A stretch of 64,000 nt of DNA from Hofstenia miamia. Taxonomy: Eukaryota > Xenacoelomorpha > Acoela. Where the stretch lies: the NCBI GenBank assembly GCA_004352715.1, contig SCFE01000005.1:3393702-3457701 (forward strand), written 5' to 3'. Position 1 is the stretch's first letter, and every line of letters begins with the position of its first letter. Shown here piece by piece: positions 44,789 through 54,478 of the stretch. The notes under the pieces were generated by a model. The model made no database searches. It saw only the letters and a list, made by a program, of their open reading frames with translations, and was not told the DNA's origin. A program made the position numbers and the translations under genes.

Positions 44789-44791
<3 letters not shown>
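43260..44791 (+). mobile_element. Tc1/mariner DNA transposon
   Basis: About 1.53 kb with inverted ends. The left end has AAAAATATGGAGACATTTAAG and the right end, on the minus strand, has AAACGTATGGAGACACCCTTAA. It is flanked by TA within TA microsatellite, as expected for insertion at TA. It contains a broken transposase. Confidence 0.8.
43596..44310 (+). pseudogene. Tc1/mariner transposase, broken
   Basis: A helix-turn-helix N-terminus starts at the ATG at 43596 (SKDKPRAIRKLIIQKIQENF, then LSEISWQV). A GRP-type linker follows near 43808. The catalytic core has the first Asp in AIFLDEEKIDLHP (about 44015-44055), and later come a KFGGSSIMV block in another frame (near 44130) and the FFQ.NG-type block with the second catalytic position near 44275-44290. 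At least four frameshifts or stops (near 43730, 43803, 43855 and 44078) destroy it. Its length and order match the roughly 340-residue family. The enzyme would have cut and pasted this element at TA sites. Confidence 0.85.
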
Positions 44792-44821
<30 letters not shown>

Positions 44822-44887
44822 NNNNNNNNNNNNNNNNNNNNNNNNNNNNNNNNNNNNNNNNNNNNNNNNNNNNNNNNNNNNNNNNNN

Positions 44888-44920
<33 letters not shown>

Positions 44921-45020
44921 GTATGAAGCTAACTGACGGAAAATGCAAATTGAACACAGTTTATAAATGGAGTATTCTGATTGGTCAGCTAATATTTTCA
45001 TTTTGTTACATATATATATA
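44792..45020. repeat. (TA)n tract with a 66-N gap
   Basis: TA repeats lie on both sides of N at 44822-44887. A CCGTATGAAG motif follows at 44919. Confidence 0.9.
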
Positions 45021-45029
45021 TATATATAT

Positions 45030-45840
45030 GTAGAATATATTTTCCCAGAAAATATTTTTACAAAACTATAAACTACACTTTATAATTAACTAAAGTATTT
45101 CTATTTGCTAAGATTTAAAATAGATGTAATCTTTGAAATGTATTCATTTGCTTGTTCAATATCCCTAGTAACACGAAGTTGTCTTTTAGACGTCCTTATG
45201 TTAACATTTATAACCGCCCAAAAGAAGTCAATATCTGTCCTCACAATGAACACAAAAACGACGTGATTTGTTAATAAATAAAATGTTATTCATGATTTGC
45301 CACAATCTTTTTGAATGAAGTTATTTAATTGGGATGTTTTTCACAGCATGCGATTTTTGTAACCATGCCTTTGAAATTTACTCACAATCACGCTTCCTAA
45401 TCATTTTGCTCACAAACATTATCATTATTATCATTTATAAAGAAGTCTTTTTTAATAGAAATTTTGACACTTAAATTTCACCTTTGTAAAGGTGCAAAAT
45501 TTTTTATATATTTGCTTTTTCATTAATTTCACTAGTATGCGTCTATTCACTTTTTATTAATATTGACATTTTAAGGTTGCTTTCTGCATCGTGAAGCAAT
45601 GCGCATTGTAGTGCTGCCTTGCTTCAAAGGAAGTGCTTGCTAGATTTTGAGGCAATTTGCATTTTATTCACCCATATATTCCATGCATGCTAAAGAAATG
45701 TTTTATTCTCTTTCCGTATACACGTAATTTCAAACATAAATGGTAACTAATTTTACTCTGCACTCTTATTTATAGACTTTGCAAATTGAAATGCTGTTTG
45801 GAGTGCAGAGGAAATAATACAATTGTTAAAATACAAAATG
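45030..45840. other. No recognisable gene
   Basis: AT-rich sequence without supported features. Confidence 0.5.
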
Positions 45841-45843
45841 TAG

Positions 45844-46560
45844 TCATAATAAATAATAAGTAGCACACGAAGGTTCATCAGCTTTATTGCTTTCAGAAAA
45901 AGTCCATCTCACTTCTGGGTTCTTTATCCATAAAATTATATTACATGCTTGAGCTATCTGTGGTAAACTGGATGAAGTTATTCTGTAATTTTTAGCCGCT
46001 TCGTATAATGCTTGTGAATCCGTTATAATTATAGTATCAAATGTCGCTTCTACGAGCGCCTCATAAAACATAAGAAGTTCTTTTTGAAAAATATGCATTT
46101 CCACTAGTTTTAGGTAATCTGAACGTAATACTGGCCTCTTCCTTACCGGATTCGATTACTAGTCCTCCAAATTCATTACTTGCACCCGAATATGTTTTCG
46201 TAGAATATGGCTTTTGCGGGTTATGCCAAAAAAAGGCTTTTTGATAATAGTAAATAAAATATTTGTATAACCATAAGATTGTAAATTTCTTTATCCTGAG
46301 AGTCTGCGATTAATTGCTTTATAAGACCCCACAGGCCTACTAAGGGCCAGGAATGACAGATAAGTCCAAGCCAAACTTGTTTCTTTTTCGATGTAAGGGT
46401 TTTCAGTGGGGTGGTAATTAACTGTTTCAAAATTAATCTTTTTTCATTAGTAAAAGTTATTGATGCTTTGCACAAATTAATAGAAAAACCTAAAACTTCA
46501 AAAATGCTTTTGGGAGTCAAGTCCGATTTTTTTTCTTGAAAACATATCAATTCATATTCT
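45844..46560 (-). pseudogene. Reverse transcriptase / RNase H remnant, DIRS-like
   Basis: The minus strand gives first an RT thumb-like stretch (46221-46550) with IFEVLGFSINLCKASITFTN, then in another frame a segment with KPYSTKTYSGASNEFGGLV (about 46145-46205) that looks like the first strand of an RNase H fold. A third piece (45844-46104) holds the KELL helix, a TDS motif with a catalytic-type Asp, and a closing NKADEPS motif. The order RT thumb, RNase H and the LGF / N.AD motifs best fit DIRS- or Ngaro-like retroelements, but Ty3-like elements are possible. The catalytic RT YxDD part is not seen upstream. Confidence 0.6.
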
Positions 46561-46974
46561 GAATATCAATCATAGACTTATCAATCGTTAACAGATAACT
46601 CCCAATTTAAATAATTTTGCTATGTTGCTCATATACGCTGGGGTCACATTTTGCAAAGTGGTGAAAAATTATTCACCAAATTGAATTCTAATATATAATA
46701 GGCAATCTGAGGTCATTTATTTGATTTAAATACAAATTATTTGAGCAAATACTCATTGATTGAGAATTCATGTTGAACAAGTTAAATTTGTGAAGGCCTT
46801 GAAGGTACTTTTTTGAAGGAAGATTTTGAATATGTATCAACATTTTAGGACAGGAATACTTTATGTTGGCATAATTGTAATGAAGGGTTAATATCAATTT
46901 GCATCAATATGTCAATATCATTCACTAACAAAGTGCCCAATCATCCAACTGTCTCTGACCTAACAACAGTAGAG
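46561..46974. other. No recognisable gene
   Basis: Spacer downstream of the intact receptor gene. The frame at 46688-46897 shows nothing recognisable. Confidence 0.5.
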
Positions 46975-47985
46975 TTAAAATCGCTGACACCTAAGGATAT
47001 TGTGAATGTTTCTCAACCCTTGAAGGGCTGTTTGCCTGATATAGGCATTTAAAATTAAGCATGAGATGGGATGCGTGAAAAGAAACCCTGCATTTATATT
47101 GTAACTTGTAAACTCCAAAAGCGCCATTTCAAATGAATGGAAATAAAAGGATTTATGAGTAAATACTAATGACATAATGTTTGTGATAAATTGCAAAGAA
47201 ACTGTGAGACAAGAAATTAAGTGAAATATAAAAAAATTCACAGTATTAAATTTCATGTTGATGATTTCTGAATGGACTTCAACAGAATGTAAGAAAGTAG
47301 GATTCACCTTCATTGTTTGAAGCCTGCGTCTAAATCTCACAAATATTGCCAAGTTGATGTAAGTCAATACACTTAGGTATATAATATTAAAAACAATGCC
47401 GACGATACTAAAGCTTTGCAAAGTGAGTTCATTGAAAAATTCACTAGACTGTTCTAAAATAGGCTGGCATTTAATTGCAAAAATCATCACTATAACAAAT
47501 GATTCCGTATTAACTATTGTAAGGATAAAGAACAAAAGGGGAACAATTAAGAAAAATCCAAGATTTCTCTTTGAAAAAAATTTTCTGTAATTAAAGAGTA
47601 TACTGTCATGGATGAAGGCATAGTAACGATTCAAATTCAATAACAGAATTGTCGTTAAACATGTTGATTGAAAGAATCCACACATGATAACTGTGCAAAT
47701 GGCTATGTAGATGTTGGTATACACATTGTATATCTTTATGAAAGCGAGTAATACTCCAAGAATGGAAGCATAAAAGTTTAAGAAGAAAACTGTAATCATA
47801 ATGTAGTCCTTTTGGGCAAATTTATTTCCCACTTTGCCCAGAACAAAGAGGGAAAATATTAAAGTATCAATTATTAAAGCAGAAAATGTTTGTATATACC
47901 AAATAATTAACGATGCTGACATTAGATACATTGGTTTTTCTTCTGTAAAGTTTTTTGAACAATCACCAAAAAATACCAGACTCAT
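46975..47985 (-). CDS. Seven-transmembrane receptor, intact single-exon gene
   Basis: An uninterrupted frame of 336 codons and the only clearly intact host gene here. Hydrophobic segments lie at about residues 22-50, 61-85, 92-118, 142-170, 190-216, 247-275 and 288-316. A glycosylation site is at N12 (NFT), an NRY triplet at 119-121 after segment 3, a basic RFRRR patch at 217-221 after segment 5, and HPISCL in segment 7 where class A receptors have NPxxY. These support a plasma-membrane class A GPCR of a divergent family, probably sensory or otherwise lineage-specific; ligand and G protein are unknown. The ATG at 47983-47985 is chosen because all three start-bearing copies share it (MSL.FFGDC.KNFT). 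Upstream lie a TGTAAACA site and a GGGAAGTCAACC block also found before 6171. Three other copies in the window are truncated or broken. Confidence 0.85.
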   Translation of the reverse strand: MSLVFFGDCSKNFTEEKPMYLMSASLIIWYIQTFSALIIDTLIFSLFVLGKVGNKFAQKDYIMITVFFLNFYASILGVLLAFIKIYNVYTNIYIAICTVIMCGFFQSTCLTTILLLNLNRYYAFIHDSILFNYRKFFSKRNLGFFLIVPLLFFILTIVNTESFVIVMIFAIKCQPILEQSSEFFNELTLQSFSIVGIVFNIIYLSVLTYINLAIFVRFRRRLQTMKVNPTFLHSVEVHSEIINMKFNTVNFFIFHLISCLTVSLQFITNIMSLVFTHKSFYFHSFEMALLEFTSYNINAGFLFTHPISCLILNAYIRQTALQGLRNIHNILRCQRF

Positions 47986-48012
47986 TGTGGTTCAATGTAT
48001 CCCTTCTCCATT

Positions 48013-48020
48013 TGTTTACA
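48013..48020 (-). promoter_or_regulatory. TGTAAACA motif upstream of the intact receptor
   Basis: Lies 28 bases before the ATG, preceded by AATAGGGAAGTCAACCACTA, almost the same string as before the copy at 6171. A forkhead-like core is the obvious match; its function is untested. Confidence 0.4.
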
Positions 48021-48730
48021 TAGTGGTTGACTTCCCTATTTACTTACATTGTTTGGTGACAAATATATTTTGTAAACACAATGTTTGGCTAAATGAAATA
48101 AAATCAGATTTAATTAACTTAATAAAAAACTACGAGGGTGCTATTAGAGACATTTCTTTAAAAATTATCGAAATTCTTGCAAAGAATATTTAGTTAACTA
48201 AGTTAAGAACAGTTGTAAATCTCTAAGATTGTACATTTGTTTGCCTGATATCTTTACATAAATCAAAATTTATAAATTATGTAGCTGAGTAGTGTTTAAA
48301 ATTGTACTATTCATGTTTCTTCAAACAGTCACAATAAATATGTTCACATTTCAAATGGTACAATAGTTTTGTTAAATTTCTCTGTGCATATGATGCTAAA
48401 TATTACAACAGATTATAGAATACTTCTAGTTTTACACTAGAATTTAAGTTTCTTTTTCAATAAAATAAGAATTTAAATAATAAATATTTAATAGGTATTC
48501 CACAAACTACAATTTCCATGGCATCAATTAACTTCATCAAATAAATTTATAGAATTTCAAATGCATTTAGATGAATAAGGGCTAGGTAGGCTGGAAGTAT
48601 TGGAAAAGTATACTGACTATATTATTCAACAGTCCATGCAATTCAAAATTAATGCAGTGATGTACAAGTTAAATTATTTAACTATTTTAACTATTTGGCT
48701 AAAAAACAATGTTCAGGCAAAACTCACATT
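48021..48730. other. No recognisable gene
   Basis: Upstream region of the receptor, AT-rich. The frame at 47834-48193 is an opposite-strand shadow of the receptor and its leader. The stretch 48480-48600 resembles 33540-33700. Confidence 0.5.
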
Positions 48731-48734
48731 ATCA

Positions 48735-49960
48735 ACAAGACGCTATTAATCTGGTTTTCAAAGTAGACATTTTCAGCGACAAAGTTTGCTTTCGAAAAAA
48801 CTTGTTCCTCATTAGCTGGCGATGGCAGTAGACACAACAAAATTCTTGCAACTTTTCAGAAAGTTGGAAATTGATCTTCTTCTTCTTTGAAGAACTTGTA
48901 GGCCAAACAGTCTTCATCCACGAAAAACTCGAGTTCTTCCACAACATCTTAGAATTTTTGTCATCAGTTTGTCATGCTGGGTTCCTGAATCCAATCTTGG
49001 CAAAAACAGCATCTACTGGGTTGCTAATTTGTTGGCTAGTTGAAGGCGCTAGCTCATTAACTTCAACATTTGCTATTGGCACTTCAGCTATCTTTTGGAT
49101 GGTTTTCTTGGCAATAACCATATTTGCTTCCATTAACATTAGACGAGCAGACCGTTTGAGCGATAAGAGTGCTGTTGCTAAAACATTTTTCGAAAAAGTT
49201 TTGAACGATCACTCCGTATCCATTTGTTGATGAATTTCAGCACAAAATCGTCTAACAAAGTGACTGCACTGCTCGTCATTGCATAATGCTTGAAGAAGAA
49301 TTTGAATTTGGCAAACTTGACTAACTACCCAGGTATGTTAATTTTTTTTCCACTGACTCCAGTTCATTTGAGTGGGTCCAGCCCTACCACTACTAAATAA
49401 CTTTTCATATTATTTGCAGTCTTGTTGCCAGAGATTGATGCCACAACCCTTAAATTATCATAACATGTTGTTCCCAATGATGATCAAACCATGATGCAAT
49501 CATTACTAATATGTGTGATCCAATTGGAGTCTATAATAGTCCATTTCTTTGACCTTAGACAGGTTTTCCTTAGCAAGTTTCTGTATGTCTGCTAGCACCC
49601 TCCAGTGTTCAGGAATTGACCCTAATTCAAGCAAAACTTCAGTAATCTGCTGTTTGGCTCGCCTCTCAGAATGTTTAATGGCATGGTTGTCCTTGCAAAT
49701 TTCATTGAAAGTTGTTTTCTTAACTATTTTTCTCTTGATAGTATTGTAAATGATTGACTAATCTCCATTTGCTTGTTATCATTTTCTTCAAAAGTTATGT
49801 GTTGATGGCTTCACTTTAGATGACTAACTGCATTTGACAAAAAATGGTTCTTTTTTAAACACGGAGGTGTCTTCTTACAGATATCACAGCGATAGTATCC
49901 CGCATTGCAGTTATACTTCCCACAACCGAAGGGGAATGCTTGACTTTAGAGATGACAGAT
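48735..49960 (-). pseudogene. hAT-type transposase with BED zinc finger, broken
   Basis: On the minus strand, 49800-49925 reads as a BED-type zinc finger (YRCDICKK, then NAVSHLK.SH with the two His). Coding-like text then follows in several frames to 48735, where the C-terminal region has the hAT dimerisation pattern (LPSPANEEQVFSK-like, in a frame broken near 48790-48830). BED finger first and dimerisation domain last is the normal hAT layout. Numerous stops and frame changes show it is dead. No element ends were found. Confidence 0.55.
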
Positions 49961-49969
49961 TGAGACAAA

Positions 49970-50600
49970 TGCCGCTTTCCTGCTGGTTGATGCTCTAGAG
50001 GAGTATAGTTGTTGAACTGAGCACTTTAGTTTCATTCGAGAACATAACTTCCATTGATTTACTCACCAGCCTTAATATCATTTGCAAAATGCAAGACAGT
50101 CCCGCCCATTTTTAGCACTCAGCATTGGTTTCACTGCTGGCCGATATGATTTGAGTCTAAAATCATCTGTAAGTCACTAATTGATGCCAATTCGTCTGAT
50201 TATTGTGTATGTTCTGAATGAGTTACACCGGCCTCTTCCTTAGCGCTTCCGTCCTGTGAATGAACCTGTCTGTTATTAGTTTAAGTGAACGGCTGACTAT
50301 ACTCTGGTATACACCCACCTGTTTCAAAATTACCACTTGGACCATTCCTTTCATCACGGAGTGCAACAATTTGTACCACTTTGTTGCTCCAAACACCAAG
50401 ATTTTTGCTCATATTAGAAATCAAAATGTAATTATAATATTATGATATCATCATTTATATCCAAATAATCAGACTATTTAGTAGCATTCTCATTTGTCAG
50501 CTCTCAATATCACACCATAATCACGCGATATGCAGGTACAAACATTTTATTTATAATTTATCAATTATGCAAATATATGCTAATATTTGGCGCGGACTGT
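49970..50600. other. No recognisable gene
   Basis: Frames are short. Part of this may be the 5' region of the hAT-like element, but no TIR is visible. Confidence 0.4.
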
Positions 50601-50603
50601 AAA

Positions 50604-50894
50604 CAATAAACAATAAAACGTTTTATACCCGTCTTATAATGGTATAACACATTGTAAGACGTCTTAAAGTAGTTCTTCTAAACGTCTTAAAAACACCATT
50701 TCTAAACATTGCTGAATGCCATCTAGTGTCCACCAAATGATGTTCTAAAACGTTTTCTAGACGTCTTCAAAACTATTTCTAAGCGTCTTCTACACCTGAC
50801 CTAGATGCCATTTCTAAGCGTCTTCTAAACGTCTTCTAAACCATTTTAAGACGTGTTATAAGACGTCTTCTAAATGTTTTATTGTTTATTGGGT
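50604..50894 (-). mobile_element. MITE-like element carrying the 11-bp minisatellite
   Basis: CAATAAACAATAAAACGTTTTA at the left is mirrored by TAAATGTTTTATTGTTTATTG at the right, bounding about 290 bases of AGACGTCTT / TAAACGTCTTC repeats. The GGCATCTAGGTCAGGTGT-type spacer seen in the array at 3550-3960 is also present, inverted. This suggests the minisatellite travels inside a small inverted-repeat element. Confidence 0.6.
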
Positions 50895-52028
50895 AGAAGC
50901 ATATGATCAAATAAATTCTTGAATTCTTAAACTAGGTAGCATTTGAGTTAGTAATTCTTGGAAAACCAGCTCATCTTCAAAAAACTATTAAAATATAGTA
51001 AAATATATTTTCCAAATAATTAAAGATTTAGCTTATTCGAATGATTAGAACAAAACTTGCCATCAACATTTTTTGAGCATGAATAGCGAATTCGTACAGT
51101 GTTTAAAATTCACAGAATTTCCAAAGCACACTACACCCACTCCATATTTGCTTAAAAACACTCACTCTTATTCAGAAACTAACACTTGCAAATGATTTTT
51201 TTACAAAAAATAATTTATAGAATACAGCAACAACATATAACTCCACAACATAGTGTACTATCATGCAGGCAAATATATTTGGCAGTTAAAATAAATCTTT
51301 TAACACTTTTGAAGAATCACCAACAACCACTTTTTCAGAATAATAAAGACCATTGAACCATTCTTGCAAAGTAGTCTTTGCCGAAATCTCATTTCACGAC
51401 TTTTTTCAGAAGCCAAAGAACAACAGCTGGTTCACCATCAAAGGCAGCCACATTGAATATGTTACAATCAATATACAAAAGCATCCGAAGATCGAAGTTT
51501 TGTTTTTATAATAAACTGAAATCAACAATTAAACATTTCAAAGAGCAAACTATGTATCATAGAGCAATAAATTTTAGGTCTTGAGTTCGAAAGTTAAGTA
51601 GTTATATCAACATGTAAATGCCGTTACATCCCAGCACAGATCTTTCATAAAAAAATCTTTCGTTTAAATTGTTTGGGTGGCGTTTATAGTGCGGATTAGT
51701 GGCGGTGTATAATACTGTCTAGCATTAAATATTTAAAAATATCAATAATTTTAGTATTATGACAATTTGAAGATAAATTTCTTAAAAACTGCATTTTTTG
51801 ATAATTTTTTGTTTTATAATGTCATTTAGTGCCGTTATTATGTCGTTCAATGACGTTGTTACGACAGTTCTGTGTTTACTGTGATATCTTAATTTAAGCA
51901 TATTGAACTATTTTATGAAAAATGACTCTTAGGTTTCACTTAAAACTCTAATGATTAGGAGAATAAATTACATTTACTACCACTGGGGTAAATATTTACT
52001 CCACCAAATAGTACTGGATTTTTTTTCT
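50895..52028. other. No recognisable gene
   Basis: The minus strand at about 51330-51480 has a short ankyrin-like phrase (NVAAFDGEPAVVLWLLKK), too short to call. The rest is AT-rich. Confidence 0.45.
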
Positions 52029-52032
52029 TTAA

Positions 52033-53670
52033 CCTTCGTAAGTTCCTTAGGTCATAATGACCCAAACTCGATTTTTTGTTTAAAAATAAGTATTGAAGAT
52101 AGCCATAAAAATTAACAACAGTTTACCACTTCTATTAATTTTTTAAGCTAAATTCGATTCTGGATTCAAAAAATGCGCTACATTCTTCCTGCATGTCATA
52201 TTTTTTATTTATCAAAAATGTCCTTCTGGGTTATTATGACCCATTTATTATATCTTGAAATCTGGGCTTTAAATCCCATACTATATAAACCCATAGTCCG
52301 TAATATCAACTCATTACCTATATATGTTATTATGAGTTAAATGTAAATGCTAATTTCATATGGATGAAAAAACATGCACAAAAAATTACTTCCTGAGAAG
52401 TAATGACAATTTAGATGATATAAATGATTAGAAATATCAAATAATAGGATTTTCCAAATTGGTAATTTCGTGTCAGCAAGATGGTTTGATGGCTTATGAT
52501 ATGAAGCCAAAATTGATACAATTTATAAGAAAGGCAAACGATATAGAGTAATTTGGCAAATGAATGGAACATGGTCTACAATTAACGGTTGTCATATTCA
52601 CAAGATTTTTATTAGAGCAAATGATAATTTGGAGAGTGATGATACGTCAACTGATGAGATTGCAAGGAGTTAAGGCAACAATACAGGTGAAACAATATGT
52701 TTGAATGAGAAAGTTTGCACTGATGAAAGTGCAACATATACAAGCAATGAAGATGACGATGATAATTTTATAAAAAATACCGATTATGAAGTTAGATGTA
52801 CAGATTCTGAATTTTATTCAGATAATGAAACAGACAATAGCAAAAATCAGATTGTGATTAATAATATTGTCAAAGCAGAACCGGGATATTTTATATCATG
52901 AAGTAAAAACATAAAATAGAGTAAAATACCCATATCAATAACTGGAAGAGCTCTGAGACAAAATCTTATTCGAGAAAAGTCTGGAGCAAAACGATATGCT
53001 ATATCATGATGTTCAGATATTTTACCCACATTTAGCTTGTTTTTTAATTCTTCCATGGGAAACTGATTATAGAAATGACAAATAAAAAGGGACACAGCAT
53101 TTTGGGAGTGCAATTGAAAGATCTAGATGTGACAGAATGGCATGAGTACATTGGACTTGTTTTGCTTGCAGGGGTTTTTAGGACCAATGGTGAAGCAGTC
53201 ACATCGCTTTGGTCCTCATCTACTGGAAGATCAATTTTTGTGCAAGTATGTCATTGAAGCGATTCAAGAAACTGAATCGGGCTGTGCGTTATGATGACAA
53301 AAATACGCGAAATTCAAGAACTCAGAGGATACATTTGCACCCATTTGAAATCTTTGGTATAAATTTGTGGAGATCTTCAACTAGAATACAATGCAAAAGC
53401 TGATTTATGCGAGGGTGAACAGCTGGTTGGGTTCAGGGGACGTTGTCCAATTCGGCAATACATTCTAAACAAACCTGAAAAATATGGGATTAAGTTTTGG
53501 ATTGTAACTACAGGCAATAAATAGTTCCGAACAGTGTTGTTCTGCAAATAAATTGCATTTGTTACTGACATTGGTCCTATTGACTCAACGGAATTATGCA
53601 CAAAAAAATTATGGGTCATAATGACCCACCAGGGATAAATATGGTATTTTTCTTAAGGGGCGTAGGAAGG
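52033..53670 (+). mobile_element. piggyBac-type DNA transposon with TTAA target duplication
   Basis: The 1638-bp element begins CCTTCGTAAGTTCCTTA and ends, on the minus strand, CCTTCCTACGCCCCTTA. TTAA lies at 52029-52032 and 53671-53674. Subterminal palindromes of the type GGGTCATAATGACCC occur near 52051, 52226 and 53609. It encodes a broken piggyBac transposase. Confidence 0.9.
52360..53600 (+). pseudogene. piggyBac transposase, broken
   Basis: The layout is typical: an acidic N-terminal tail (NEDDDDNF and DSEFYSDNETDNSK, 52701-52901), then the domain with LKDLDVTEWHEYIGLVLLAG (about 53110-53170), an LWSSSTGR segment, a MSLKRFKKLNRAVRYDD segment in another frame, and an EQLVGFRGRCP..QY segment near 53410-53460 that carries one catalytic Asp/Glu region. 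Frameshifts near 52900, 53210, 53400 and 53520 interrupt it. The part after the second catalytic region is missing (the element is only 1.6 kb), so it is an internally deleted copy. Confidence 0.85.
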
Positions 53671-53829
53671 TTAAATGAAAAAAATATATTAAATATATTT
53701 TCTACATAGCAACCAAAAGCATATAGAAGAATACAACTTAGGTAAGTACATAGATATCTATATCCATTCAATTTAGAACAATAGTTTTGTTTAGTTAGAA
53801 AAACTAACAATTGTTAAAAACAATTTTTA

Positions 53830-54395
53830 AGTGATATTTGCAAATACTCTAAATGAATTTTCCGCAGACTCATTGGGTTTTCTAATCCTCACTTCTGCGG
53901 CACACGTGGTAACGTGTTGTTTTTCTAGCCCTGATAGATCGAGGCCTTGTAAATTGTTGCAGAGAAACACTTAGGGGAAGTATTTCTAGTGCCAGGGGAA
54001 GAATAAGAATAGTCTTTGCAAATTTATGCAGAAAAATTCGATACTTATGTGTCGTATTATTAGCAAAATTTAGATACAAAGTAGGAAATAAACTATAAGC
54101 ATTGTATATTACAATATCTATTATGTTGTAGAACATTGTAAATGGTCAACGAGAGCAATTTCCCAGCAAGAGTTGGGCTCCGCACCACTTGATAGAATAT
54201 CTAATTATTGTAAAATAGGAGGCTCTATTCTTCTCCAGAGACGTCTGTATGCTGCAATGCAATGTAGATAAAAGAAGCATTGCTCTTGCCACAATCATGA
54301 AGTTATCTTTATATCCAAAGAAGAAGCTGCTAAAGGACTTCTTCATTGTTTTACGAATGAGTCGTGTATATGTCATTTTTCACTCAAGATTTGAT
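53830..54395 (-). pseudogene. Second piggyBac transposase fragment, C-terminal part
   Basis: On the minus strand, pieces at 54146-54376 and 53882-54136 follow the C-terminal third of piggyBac transposases: a VVLLSTLH-like strand, a region with KNRASYFTIIRY, then FYNIIDIVIYNAYSLF, and a basic, Cys-containing tail (TRPRSIRARKTTRYHVC) corresponding to the zinc-binding C-terminus. It is in opposite orientation to the piggyBac at 52033-53670 and lacks everything upstream, so it belongs to another copy, cut off near the P element. Confidence 0.75.
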
Positions 54396-54444
54396 TGAGC
54401 TAAGGTTATTCACGCGAAGAAATTGTCTGAAGGTATATGGCTGC

Positions 54445-54476
<32 letters not shown>

Positions 54477-54478
<2 letters not shown>

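Noticed and set aside
48871-49230. 119-codon plus-strand frame
   Set aside because: It is antisense to the hAT-like transposase remnant, which explains the sequence better.
51330-51480. Ankyrin-like phrase on the minus strand
   Set aside because: Only one partial repeat in a short frame, with stops close by. Chance similarity is likely.
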